From: Pseudomonas sp.
GTDB taxonomy: Bacteria > Pseudomonadota > Gammaproteobacteria > Pseudomonadales > Pseudomonadaceae
DNA: 5,848 nucleotides
NCBI GenBank assembly: GCA_030654635.1
Contig: JAURXE010000094.1
Location: 1-5,848 of the forward strand
Direction: 5' to 3'
Position 1 is the first letter of the stretch. Every line of letters begins with the position of its first letter. Below the pieces are notes generated by a model. It worked only from the letters and a program-made list of their open reading frames with translations. It was not told the origin of the DNA and did no database searches. Below, piece by piece: positions 1-5,077 of the stretch. The position numbers were made by a program, and so were the translations under genes.

Positions 1-1108
1 CAGCATTGCTAAGTGGTTCGCTGCGCGCGTCGGGGCGGGCCAAGGGGATTGCCGGGTCAGGGCTGGCGGGAGCCTCGCGTTTGCGTTGGGACGTGCGCGC
101 CAGCAGTTTGGCTAGTGCGTCGAGTAACGGCAGACTAAGGCTGAAGGCTTTGACGGCTTTACCGGCTGCGAGTTCATTGACCAATTGGGTTAACTGCGCC
201 ACGTCAGCGCGCAAGCGGTGTTGTAGTTCGCTCTGCGTCAGGTACAGACCGAGGAATGCACCTACCAACGCCAGCAGGCCGGCCACCAGCAGCAGCTGCG
301 GCGGGAAGATCAGTTGGGTTAGGGCGGTGCCGGGGGTGAAGCTGAGTTTCCAGTTGGGGTTGCCGCTGCTCAGGCTCTGTGGGCTGATCTCGGCGGCCTG
401 GCCACGTTGTTCGAGCAGCTGCGCCGGGGCGTTGCCAAATTGTTGGGTTAACTGCAGTTGACCAATGTCGGCGGCCAGCACGGGCAAGGCGCCGAGCAGG
501 CTCTGCAAGTCGACCACCAGCAGTAAAGTGCCTTCTGGCGGGGTGTCTTCGCTGAGGCGCAGTGGCGCGGCGCTATAGACCAGCCAGCGCTGTCCGACTT
601 TGTAGGCTTCCGGTGCCGGGATTTGCCCGGCTTCGGCGCGACGCAGCATGTCGAGTGCGGCAAAGTTCATCGGCGCGGCACGATTGCTGTCTTGCACGGC
701 TTGGCCGCGGGCATTTAATTGCGCGTCAACTACGCCGTGCCAATAGCCGAGGTTGCGCTCGGCGGCGCTGACTTCATCTTTGTTCAGGCTTTGCAGGGCA
801 AAAATCAGTTGCGGATTGCGCGCGGCCGCCAGGGTCTGGGCGCTCAGTTGTTTTACCGCTTGCTGCAGGGCGGCGGACTGGCTATCGCCCCAGGCGCGGC
901 TGAGTTCGCTTTGTTGTTGGGTTTGCGCGGTGTAGAACAGTGCATACCAGAGCATCACTGCGGCGGCCAATAAGCCCACCACCGCGGCAATGCTGCCGGG
1001 CAGCAAGGCTTTAAGGTCGGCGCCGTTTCGCGGTTTAGCGGCGGGCGGCAGTTGCGCCGGGCTGCTAGGGTCGAGCGTGTCCTTGGCGCTGCGCTTGAAC
1101 AGTTTCAC
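1..1108 (-). CDS. algC: Probable AlgC (phosphomannomutase/phosphoglucomutase), N-terminal membrane extension only; partial, runs off the left edge
   Basis: An uninterrupted frame of 369 residues starts at a GTG (1108-1106) behind a GGGGAG ribosome binding site (1121-1116, 7 bases away) and is still open at position 1. Visible layout: a short basic and proline-rich cytoplasmic N-terminus (1-34); a hydrophobic span at about 36-58 ending in LWYALFY; a roughly 210-residue region, probably periplasmic; a second span at about 271-293 (QLLLVAGLLALVGAFLGLYL); then an amphipathic HAMP-like stretch and a basic, proline-rich linker from about 335. This is the topology of a membrane sensor. No catalytic motif of the phosphohexomutase family is visible. 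The algC call is inferred from position, directly after coaBC and dut, where Pseudomonas carries algC, whose annotated product in many species has a long N-terminal extension before the roughly 460-residue enzyme. AlgC interconverts mannose-6-P/mannose-1-P and glucose-6-P/glucose-1-P for alginate, LPS and Psl synthesis. If the frame stops just outside the window, it would instead be a separate two-span protein. Confidence 0.72.
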   Translation of the reverse strand, partial: MKLFKRSAKDTLDPSSPAQLPPAAKPRNGADLKALLPGSIAAVVGLLAAAVMLWYALFYTAQTQQQSELSRAWGDSQSAALQQAVKQLSAQTLAAARNPQLIFALQSLNKDEVSAAERNLGYWHGVVDAQLNARGQAVQDSNRAAPMNFAALDMLRRAEAGQIPAPEAYKVGQRWLVYSAAPLRLSEDTPPEGTLLLVVDLQSLLGALPVLAADIGQLQLTQQFGNAPAQLLEQRGQAAEISPQSLSSGNPNWKLSFTPGTALTQLIFPPQLLLVAGLLALVGAFLGLYLTQSELQHRLRADVAQLTQLVNELAAGKAVKAFSLSLPLLDALAKLLARTSQRKREAPASPDPAIPLARPDARSEPLSNA

Positions 1109-1115
1109 AGAGCGT

Positions 1116-1151
1116 CTCCCCGGCCATTCATCCTGGCTATTTATTATTTAA
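1116..1151 (-). promoter_or_regulatory. dut-algC gap: ribosome binding site and AT-only block, possible internal promoter
   Basis: The 54 bases between dut and the algC-type frame contain a strong GGGGAG ribosome binding site (1121-1116) that supports the GTG start at 1108. They also contain a 14-base run of only A and T (1151-1138, minus-strand TTAAATAATAAATA), out of keeping with the GC-rich surroundings. It contains sequences resembling a -10 element (TAAATA, TAATAA), but I see no convincing -35 at the right distance. The ribosome binding site is well supported; the promoter role is a guess. Published P. aeruginosa work places algC promoters near the start of the catalytic part, which would be outside this window. 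Confidence 0.35.
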
Positions 1152-1162
1152 GGCAATAGCTG

Positions 1163-1618
1163 TTAGTTGCTGCCCGAATGGCCAAAGCCACCGGCGCCGC
1201 GCTGGCTTTGGTCAAATTCGCTGACCAGTTCGAAATGCGCTTGCACCACCGGCACCAGAATCAACTGGGCGATGCGCTCACCCACACTGATGTTGAAGGC
1301 GCTGCTGCCGCGATTCCAGCACGACACCAGCAGCTCGCCCTGGTAGTCCGAGTCAATCAGGCCGACCAAGTTACCGAGCACTATGCCGTGTTTATGGCCG
1401 AGCCCCGAGCGCGGCAGAATCAACGCAGCGAGGCCTGGGTCGGCGATATAAATCGACAGGCCGGTGGGGATCAATACCGTTTGGCCCGGCTCAAGCAGCA
1501 GGTCTTGGGCCAGCATGGCGCGTAAGTCTAAGCCGGCCGAACCAGGGGTGGCGTATTGCGGCAGTGGAAACTCGCTGCCGATGCGGGGGTCAAGAATTTT
1601 GGCTTGTAGTGAGTGCAT
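1163..1618 (-). CDS. dut: Deoxyuridine 5'-triphosphate nucleotidohydrolase (dUTPase)
   Basis: Hydrolyses dUTP to dUMP and diphosphate, keeping uracil out of DNA and supplying dUMP for thymidylate synthesis; a cytosolic homotrimer. The 151-residue length matches the E. coli enzyme. All five trimeric dUTPase motifs are present in order: AGLDLRA (28-34), [11 protein letters not shown] (69-79), [10 protein letters not shown] (86-95, D89 matching the catalytic aspartate), [11 protein letters not shown] (113-123) and the C-terminal phosphate-binding arm [10 protein letters not shown] (140-149). The start gives an N-terminus, [14 protein letters not shown], that aligns with known dUTPases. It begins 6 bases after the coaBC stop, and the bases just upstream (GAACTGAGCCAGC) carry no good Shine-Dalgarno sequence, so translation is probably coupled to coaBC. 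Confidence 0.97.
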   Translation of the reverse strand: MHSLQAKILDPRIGSEFPLPQYATPGSAGLDLRAMLAQDLLLEPGQTVLIPTGLSIYIADPGLAALILPRSGLGHKHGIVLGNLVGLIDSDYQGELLVSCWNRGSSAFNISVGERIAQLILVPVVQAHFELVSEFDQSQRGAGGFGHSGSN

Positions 1619-1624
1619 GCTGGC

Positions 1625-2857
1625 TCAGTTCGGTTCGGTGAATTCGGGTGGGCAGGTCGGCAGGCGGTCGGCGATAAAGGCCACCAACTGGCGGGCAATT
1701 TTGCCTTTGCTAGTTTGCGCGAAGCGCGTTTCCAGTAATTCGCGGTCAATCACGCTGCAGGCGTTTTCTTCGCTATTAAAACCAATGTTGGGGTTGGCGA
1801 CATCGTTGGCGACGATCAAATCCAGATTCTTGTCTTTCAGCTTGCGCGCCGCGTAGTCCAGCAGGTGCTCGGTCTCGGCCGCAAAGCCGACACTGAAGGG
1901 ACGATCGCTGCGCCCGGCCAGGCTGGCGAGAATGTCCGGGTTGCGCACCAGTCGCAGCAGCAGACCGTCGTCGCTGTTGGGGTCTTTTTTCATTTTCTGG
2001 TTGGCGATTACTTCTGGGCGGTAGTCGGCCACGGCGGCGGCGGCGATCAGCAGGTCGCAAGGCATGGCTGCTTCGCAGGCGGCGAGCATGTCGCGGGCGC
2101 TGGTGACGTTGACCCGCTTGACCCGGTCGGGGGTCGGCAGGTGCACCGGGCCGCTGATCAAAATTACCTCGGCGCCGGCTTCGGCGGCCGCTTCGGCCAG
2201 GGCAAAACCCATTTTTCCGGAGCTGTGGTTGGTGATGTAGCGCACTGGGTCGATGTTTTCCTGGGTCGGCCCGGCGGTGATCAACACGCGCCGGCCGGTC
2301 AGGCTGCGGCGCTGAAAGCACTCGGCGGCGGCTTGAGCCAGTTCGTTGGCCTCGAGCATGCGGCCCAGGCCCACATCGCCACAGGCTTGGCTGCCGGCTG
2401 CCGGGCCGAACAGCTGAAAGCCGCGATTGCTCAAGGTCTGCGCATTGGCTTGGGTCGCCGGGTCGCGCCACATGGCTTGGTTCATCGCCGGGGCCAGGGC
2501 GACCGGCGCGTCGGTGGCCAGCACCAGGGTGGTCAGCAGGTCATTGGCCAGCCCTTGTGCCAGGCGCGCCATCAGGTCGGCGGTGGCCGGAGCGATCAGC
2601 ACCAAGTCAGCCCATTTGGCCAGTTCGATATGGCCCATGGCGGCTTCGGCGGCGGGGTCGAGCAGTTCCAGGTGCACGGGATTGCCCGACAACGCTTGCA
2701 GGGTCAACGGAGTAATAAACTCCTGGCCGCCCTGGGTCATAACCACCTGCACTTCGGCGCCGTGCTCGCGCAGGCGCCGAATCAGTTCGGCGCTCTTGTA
2801 GGCGGCAATGCCGCCGCCCACGCCGAGGACGATGCGTTTCCGATACAACCGCTGCAT
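1625..2857 (-). CDS. coaBC: Bifunctional phosphopantothenoylcysteine decarboxylase / phosphopantothenate-cysteine ligase
   Basis: Catalyses two consecutive steps of coenzyme A synthesis in the cytosol: joining cysteine to 4'-phosphopantothenate (CTP-dependent CoaB) and decarboxylating the product (FMN-dependent CoaC). The protein has 410 residues, normal for the fused enzyme (E. coli about 406). The CoaC half, about 1-185, shows the flavin-binding GVGGGIAAYKS (12-22), the catalytic histidine in MGHIELAKWAD (H76), the PAMN motif (123-126) and the substrate-clamp cysteine in ACGDVGLGRM (C159). The CoaB half, from about 186, shows TAGPTQENIDPVRYITNHSSG (194-214) with N210, the asparagine tied to the acyl-cytidylate intermediate, and a lysine-rich KMKK (288-291) matching the conserved KxKK. 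The gene leads the minus-strand cluster with dut and is divergent from radC across 161 bases. Nothing looks damaged. Also known as dfp. Confidence 0.97.
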   Translation of the reverse strand: MQRLYRKRIVLGVGGGIAAYKSAELIRRLREHGAEVQVVMTQGGQEFITPLTLQALSGNPVHLELLDPAAEAAMGHIELAKWADLVLIAPATADLMARLAQGLANDLLTTLVLATDAPVALAPAMNQAMWRDPATQANAQTLSNRGFQLFGPAAGSQACGDVGLGRMLEANELAQAAAECFQRRSLTGRRVLITAGPTQENIDPVRYITNHSSGKMGFALAEAAAEAGAEVILISGPVHLPTPDRVKRVNVTSARDMLAACEAAMPCDLLIAAAAVADYRPEVIANQKMKKDPNSDDGLLLRLVRNPDILASLAGRSDRPFSVGFAAETEHLLDYAARKLKDKNLDLIVANDVANPNIGFNSEENACSVIDRELLETRFAQTSKGKIARQLVAFIADRLPTCPPEFTEPN

Positions 2858-3018
2858 AGCACTGCCTTGTAAACGATGGGATGTAGGCGGATTTAATGCT
2901 TGTCGGGCTGGGTGGCCCGGCGTGCCAATCGCCGCGCAAAAGTTCGGCTACGATATCACAGCGACTGCGCGGGAACAGCGGCGCCGGCTCCTGTGGGGCT
3001 GTGGCTCAAGGAGGGCGT
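2858..3018. promoter_or_regulatory. Divergent coaBC/radC intergenic region
   Basis: This 161-base gap must hold the promoter of the coaBC-dut operon and probably that of radC. It includes a small perfect inverted repeat, CGGGC-6 bases-GCCCG (2904-2908 with 2915-2919), without a T run, so it is not an intrinsic terminator. Candidate -10 boxes are TACGAT (2949-2954, plus strand) for radC and AT-rich sequence around 2891-2897 for coaBC, but neither has a good -35 at 16-18 bases. I can support the region as regulatory by position only. Confidence 0.4.
3008..3014 (+). promoter_or_regulatory. radC ribosome binding site
   Basis: AAGGAGG lies 4 bases before the ATG at 3019. This near-perfect match to the anti-Shine-Dalgarno sequence decides the start. 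The same frame is open further upstream to an ATG at 2896, but that would add 41 residues (an Arg/Gly/Ser-rich stretch) with no ribosome binding site and no similarity to RadC N-termini, so I reject the longer form. Confidence 0.85.
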
Positions 3019-3693
3019 ATGAGTATTCGAGATTGGCCAGCGGCGGAGCGGCCGCGGGAAAAATTACTGGCGCGTGGCGCCAGTGCCCTGAGTGATGCCG
3101 AGCTGTTGGCGATTTTCTTGCGCACCGGCGTCGCCGGGCAAAGCGCGGTGGATCTGGCGCGGCACCTATTGGGCGATTTCGGCAGCTTGCGCACGCTGTT
3201 GGAGGCTGATCTTGGCTCCTTTAGTCAGCGTTTAGGCCTGGGCCCGGCGAAGTTCGCCCAGTTACAGGCGGTGCTGGAGATGGCCCGTCGGCACCTGGCC
3301 GAGCGCCTGCGGCGTGATGGCACGCTAGAGAGCCCGCAAGCGGTGCGTGATTACCTGAAGGCACGCTTGCGCCATGAACCCCATGAAGTCTTCGCCTGTT
3401 TGTTTCTGGATGCCAAGCACCGGGTACTGGCCTTCGAGGTGCTGTTTCAGGGCAGTATCGATGGCGCCAGCGTTTATCCGCGGCAAGTGGTCAAGCGTGC
3501 ATTGGCCCATAACGCCGCAGCGGCGATCCTCACCCACAATCATCCCTCGGGGGTGGCCGAACCTAGCCAGGCAGATCGCTTACTCACCCAGCGGCTTAAA
3601 GAGGCCCTGGCGCTCGTGGACGTGCGGGTGCTCGATCATTTTATCGTCGGCGACGGCGAGCCCTTGTCGCTGGCGGAATACGGCTGGCTGTGA
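3019..3693 (+). CDS. radC: RadC family protein (HhH and JAB/MPN+ domains)
   Basis: A 224-residue protein of the normal length for chromosomal RadC (UPF0758). The N-terminus, [20 protein letters not shown], and the following [15 protein letters not shown] are typical of the family. A helix-hairpin-helix-like region lies at about 60-90 ([20 protein letters not shown]). The C-terminal JAB/MPN+ domain, about 102-224, carries the zinc-binding signature [15 protein letters not shown] with H173, H175 and D186. The JAMM fold belongs to metal-dependent isopeptidases, but the biochemical activity of RadC is unsettled; an old link with DNA repair in E. coli was later traced to a recG allele. The order coaBC, radC, rpmB, rpmG is also found in E. 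coli. No intrinsic terminator is evident after the stop, so some transcription may continue toward rpmB. Confidence 0.95.
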   Translation: MSIRDWPAAERPREKLLARGASALSDAELLAIFLRTGVAGQSAVDLARHLLGDFGSLRTLLEADLGSFSQRLGLGPAKFAQLQAVLEMARRHLAERLRRDGTLESPQAVRDYLKARLRHEPHEVFACLFLDAKHRVLAFEVLFQGSIDGASVYPRQVVKRALAHNAAAAILTHNHPSGVAEPSQADRLLTQRLKEALALVDVRVLDHFIVGDGEPLSLAEYGWL

Positions 3694-3807
3694 GGCTTGT
3701 CGATTTGCGGGTTTACGCGACGAATGGTCGTGACGGCCAATGTTCAGCAAATCCGCGGCCTGTGGGCTGTTGCTGGGAGCCATGCGCGATGTTTTGCAGA
3801 GCATTTC

Positions 3808-3836
3808 TTGCTGTATTTGGCTCCTTCTGATATAAA
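3808..3836 (+). promoter_or_regulatory. Candidate sigma-70 promoter for rpmB-rpmG
   Basis: TTGCTG (3808-3813) and TATAAA (3831-3836) are separated by exactly 17 bases, a reasonable -35/-10 pair (3 of 6 and 5 of 6 against consensus). The bases after the -10, GGCGCGCTC, form a GC-rich discriminator, as is usual for growth-rate-regulated, stringently controlled ribosomal promoters. Transcription would start near 3843, leaving a leader of about 140 bases before rpmB. The upstream part of the gap (3694-3807) shows nothing I can name beyond weak inverted repeats. Confidence 0.5.
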
Positions 3837-3905
3837 GGCGCGCTCTTTTATAGGGTCCCGGTTTCCTTCTTTTGTAGGTGTGGCCGGTAAGACCCTGAAG
3901 AAACG

Positions 3906-3965
3906 TGGCGCCGAGCGCCAAATGACTTTGAGTTTAAGCGGCCAACCCATGCCGGGTTGGGCATG
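3906..3965 (+). promoter_or_regulatory. Structured 5' leader of rpmB with alternative hairpins
   Basis: Three perfect short stems lie in the predicted leader. The first is TGGCGC/GCGCCA (3906-3911 with 3915-3920, loop CGA). The second is CCAACCC/GGGTTGG (3942-3948 with 3954-3960, loop ATGCC). The third is CATGCC/GGCATG (3948-3953 with 3960-3965, loop GGGTTG). The second and third share bases and cannot form together. The ribosome binding site of rpmB, AGAGGG (3973-3978), starts 8 bases after the third stem, so folding here could affect its access. The stems are directly visible; a regulatory role is inference. I know of no established L28 leader motif to match it to. Confidence 0.4.
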
Positions 3966-3985
3966 TGGTTTTAGAGGGCTGATGT

Positions 3986-4222
3986 ATGTCAAGAGTCTGT
4001 CAAGTTACCGGCAAGGGTCCGGTAAGCGGGAACAACATTTCCCACGCAAACAACAAAACCCGTCGTCGTTTTCTGCCGAACCTGCACCATCACCGTTTTT
4101 GGGTTGAGTCGGAAAACCGCTTCATTCGTCTGCGCGTATCTGCCAAAGGCATGCGTGTAATCGATAAGCGTGGTATTGACGTTGTGTTGTCCGAGCTGCG
4201 TGCTCGCGGCGAAAAGGTTTAA
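3986..4222 (+). CDS. rpmB: 50S ribosomal protein L28
   Basis: A 78-residue basic protein of the large ribosomal subunit, full length for the family. It begins [24 protein letters not shown], the characteristic L28 N-terminus, followed by the [18 protein letters not shown] core and an [17 protein letters not shown] stretch. It has only one cysteine (C5), so it is the form lacking the zinc-binding cysteine pairs. The start has AGAGGG (3973-3978) 7 bases upstream. The stop overlaps the rpmG ribosome binding site, which places the two genes in one operon. Confidence 0.98.
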   Translation: MSRVCQVTGKGPVSGNNISHANNKTRRRFLPNLHHHRFWVESENRFIRLRVSAKGMRVIDKRGIDVVLSELRARGEKV

Positions 4223-4232
4223 GGAGCTAGTT

Positions 4233-4388
4233 ATGCGCGAATTGATCCGTTTGATCTCAAGTGCCGGTACCGGTCACTTCTACACCACCGACAAGAACAA
4301 GCGCACCACCCCGGATAAAATCGAAATCAAAAAATTCGATCCAACTATCCGTAAGCACGTGATCTACAAGGAAGGCAAGATCAAGTAA
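4233..4388 (+). CDS. rpmG: 50S ribosomal protein L33
   Basis: A 51-residue basic protein of the large subunit, normal length. The sequence [19 protein letters not shown], then [18 protein letters not shown] and a lysine-rich C-terminus ([11 protein letters not shown]), is the proteobacterial L33. It contains no cysteine, so it is the zinc-independent form. AAGGAG (4221-4226) overlaps the rpmB stop codon and sits 6 bases before the ATG. The open frame extends upstream inside rpmB, but the family N-terminus and the ribosome binding site fix the start here. A strong terminator follows 22 bases after the stop. Confidence 0.98.
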   Translation: MRELIRLISSAGTGHFYTTDKNKRTTPDKIEIKKFDPTIRKHVIYKEGKIK

Positions 4389-4410
4389 TTGATCAGCCTT
4401 GCTGAAAAAT

Positions 4411-4436
4411 CCCGCCTTTGCCGGCGGGTTTTTTTT
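4411..4436 (+). terminator. Intrinsic terminator of rpmB-rpmG
   Basis: A perfect 6-bp GC stem, CCCGCC/GGCGGG (4411-4416 with 4423-4428, loop TTTGCC), is followed by eight T (4429-4436). An A-rich stretch just before the stem (4405-4409) extends the hairpin and could let it work partly in the other direction too. Confidence 0.95.
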
Positions 4437-4495
4437 GCCCGAAATTTGACCATTTGCAGCCATGCACTGCGCCGAGTCGGCCTTTATTGCAGGCC

Positions 4496-4522
4496 AAAAA
4501 AAGCCCGCAGTGTTGGCGGGCT
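4496..4522 (-). terminator. Intrinsic terminator facing the aminotransferase-cupin operon
   Basis: Read on the minus strand, a perfect 7-bp stem AGCCCGC/GCGGGCT (4522-4516 with 4508-4502, 7-base loop) runs into seven T (4502-4496). It lies about 170 bases beyond the cupin stop, with the palindromic element in between. Together with the terminator at 4411-4436 it insulates the two convergent transcription units. A further small inverted repeat, GGCCT/AGGCC (4479-4483 with 4491-4495), adjoins the T run. Nothing else is recognisable between 4437 and 4478. Confidence 0.88.
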
Positions 4523-4555
4523 AAAGATCACGCATGGAGATTCGTTTAGCAGCCC

Positions 4556-4695
4556 CAGGCCGTTGAGAAATGTAGCGAGCGATGGCTAGGCAAGGCGAAA
4601 TCAGCCGAAAAAGCGCAGTGTACGAGTAGTACATGAGCACTTTGAGGCTGATTTCAACGCCGCATAGCTGAGCGCAGTAGTTTCTCAGCGGCCTG
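4556..4695. repeat. 140-base imperfect palindrome, MITE-like or extragenic repeat element
   Basis: The segment folds back on itself over its whole length around a centre at 4626. The outer arms, 4556-4570 and 4681-4695 (from CAGGCCG to CGGCCTG), pair over 15 positions with a single G-T wobble. An inner block, 4597-4606 with 4646-4655 (GAAATCAGCC), is perfect over 10. The core is TGTAC-GAGTA-GTACA (4619-4633). The stretches between are diverged but still alignable with two one-base gaps. There is no open frame of note inside. Length, terminal inverted repeats and intergenic position fit a non-autonomous mobile element or extragenic palindrome; I believe related sequences recur in Pseudomonas genomes, but I cannot name the family. 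TTAG occurs at 4546-4549 and again at 4696-4699, right at the edge, and could be a remnant target duplication, though it is short and offset by six bases on the left. Confidence 0.75.
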
Positions 4696-5061
4696 TTAGG
4701 CCTTGGCTTGCTCGAAGATCACATAGACCTTGCGGCAGTCTTCCAGCACTTCCCAGGTGCCGCTGAAGCCGGCCGGGATGACGAAGCGGTCGCCGGCGCG
4801 GACGGTCTTGCCGTTGCCCTCGGCGTCGCGGATGACCGACACACCCTGGAGGATTTCGCAGTATTCGTGCTCGGTGTAGTTGATGGGCCACTGGCCGACT
4901 GCGCCTTCCCAGATGCCGACGTTGAACTGTCCGCACGGGCTGCCGTAATGGTTGGTGACGCTTTGCGCCGGGTCGCCCTTGAGAACTTTCTCTGGGGCTG
5001 GACGGTAGTGTTCAGGTGCGGCGCTGGACTGGGCAAAGTCGACGATGGTTGCGATGTTCAT
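4696..5061 (-). CDS. Small cupin protein (Cupin_3/DUF861-like)
   Basis: A 121-residue single-domain cupin, probably cytosolic (no signal peptide or membrane span). The first cupin block is NYTEHEYCEILQG (61-73) and the second GDRFVIPAGFSGTWEV (90-105), followed by RKVYVIFEQ. The pattern, with W103 and a PAGF turn, fits Cupin_3 proteins, a group including ureidoglycine aminohydrolase-like members. The canonical metal site is reduced: the usual HxH is EHEY (only H65 and E69 remain) and the motif 2 histidine is absent. The ATG has GGAG (5071-5068) 6 bases upstream and follows the aminotransferase stop by 16 bases, so the pair is likely one operon. P. aeruginosa has an uncharacterised cupin in the same place between rpmG and an aminotransferase. 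The substrate is unknown; an accessory role in amine catabolism is inferred from context. The stop codon directly abuts the palindromic repeat. Confidence 0.85.
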   Translation of the reverse strand: MNIATIVDFAQSSAAPEHYRPAPEKVLKGDPAQSVTNHYGSPCGQFNVGIWEGAVGQWPINYTEHEYCEILQGVSVIRDAEGNGKTVRAGDRFVIPAGFSGTWEVLEDCRKVYVIFEQAKA

Positions 5062-5077
5062 GCTGATCTCCAGTGGT

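Noticed and set aside
6..461. Plus-strand open frame of 151 codons near the left edge
   Set aside because: It lies opposite the algC-type frame, has a biased Ser/Ala/Arg composition and no motif; it is a GC-codon shadow.
1124..1132. AlgR-like box CCATTCATC upstream of the algC-type frame
   Set aside because: It matches the known CCGTTCGTC core at only 7 of 9 positions, and such a match is expected by chance; without the conserved spacing or further boxes it cannot be claimed.
1865..2872. Long plus-strand open frame of 335 codons opposite coaBC
   Set aside because: It is the antisense shadow of coaBC in GC-rich DNA; the product is Gly/Gln/His-rich with no recognisable domain, while coaBC shows all its catalytic motifs.
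2913..2927. Possible sigma-54 promoter (TGGC...TGCC) in the coaBC-radC gap
   Set aside because: The GG and GC dinucleotides are 10 bases apart instead of the required 12, so the element would not function as a -24/-12 promoter.
2896..3018. Longer radC starting at the ATG at 2896
   Set aside because: It adds 41 residues unlike any RadC N-terminus and lacks a ribosome binding site, whereas AAGGAGG precedes the ATG at 3019 and gives the typical MSIRDWP start.
3702..3753. Inverted repeat GATTTGC / GCAAATC after radC as a terminator
   Set aside because: Seven pairs with a loop of about 38 bases and no T run; not a credible intrinsic terminator.
3697..4107. Plus-strand open frame of 136 codons between radC and rpmB
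   Set aside because: It runs out of frame through rpmB, has no ribosome binding site and covers the predicted promoter and leader; no domain is recognisable.
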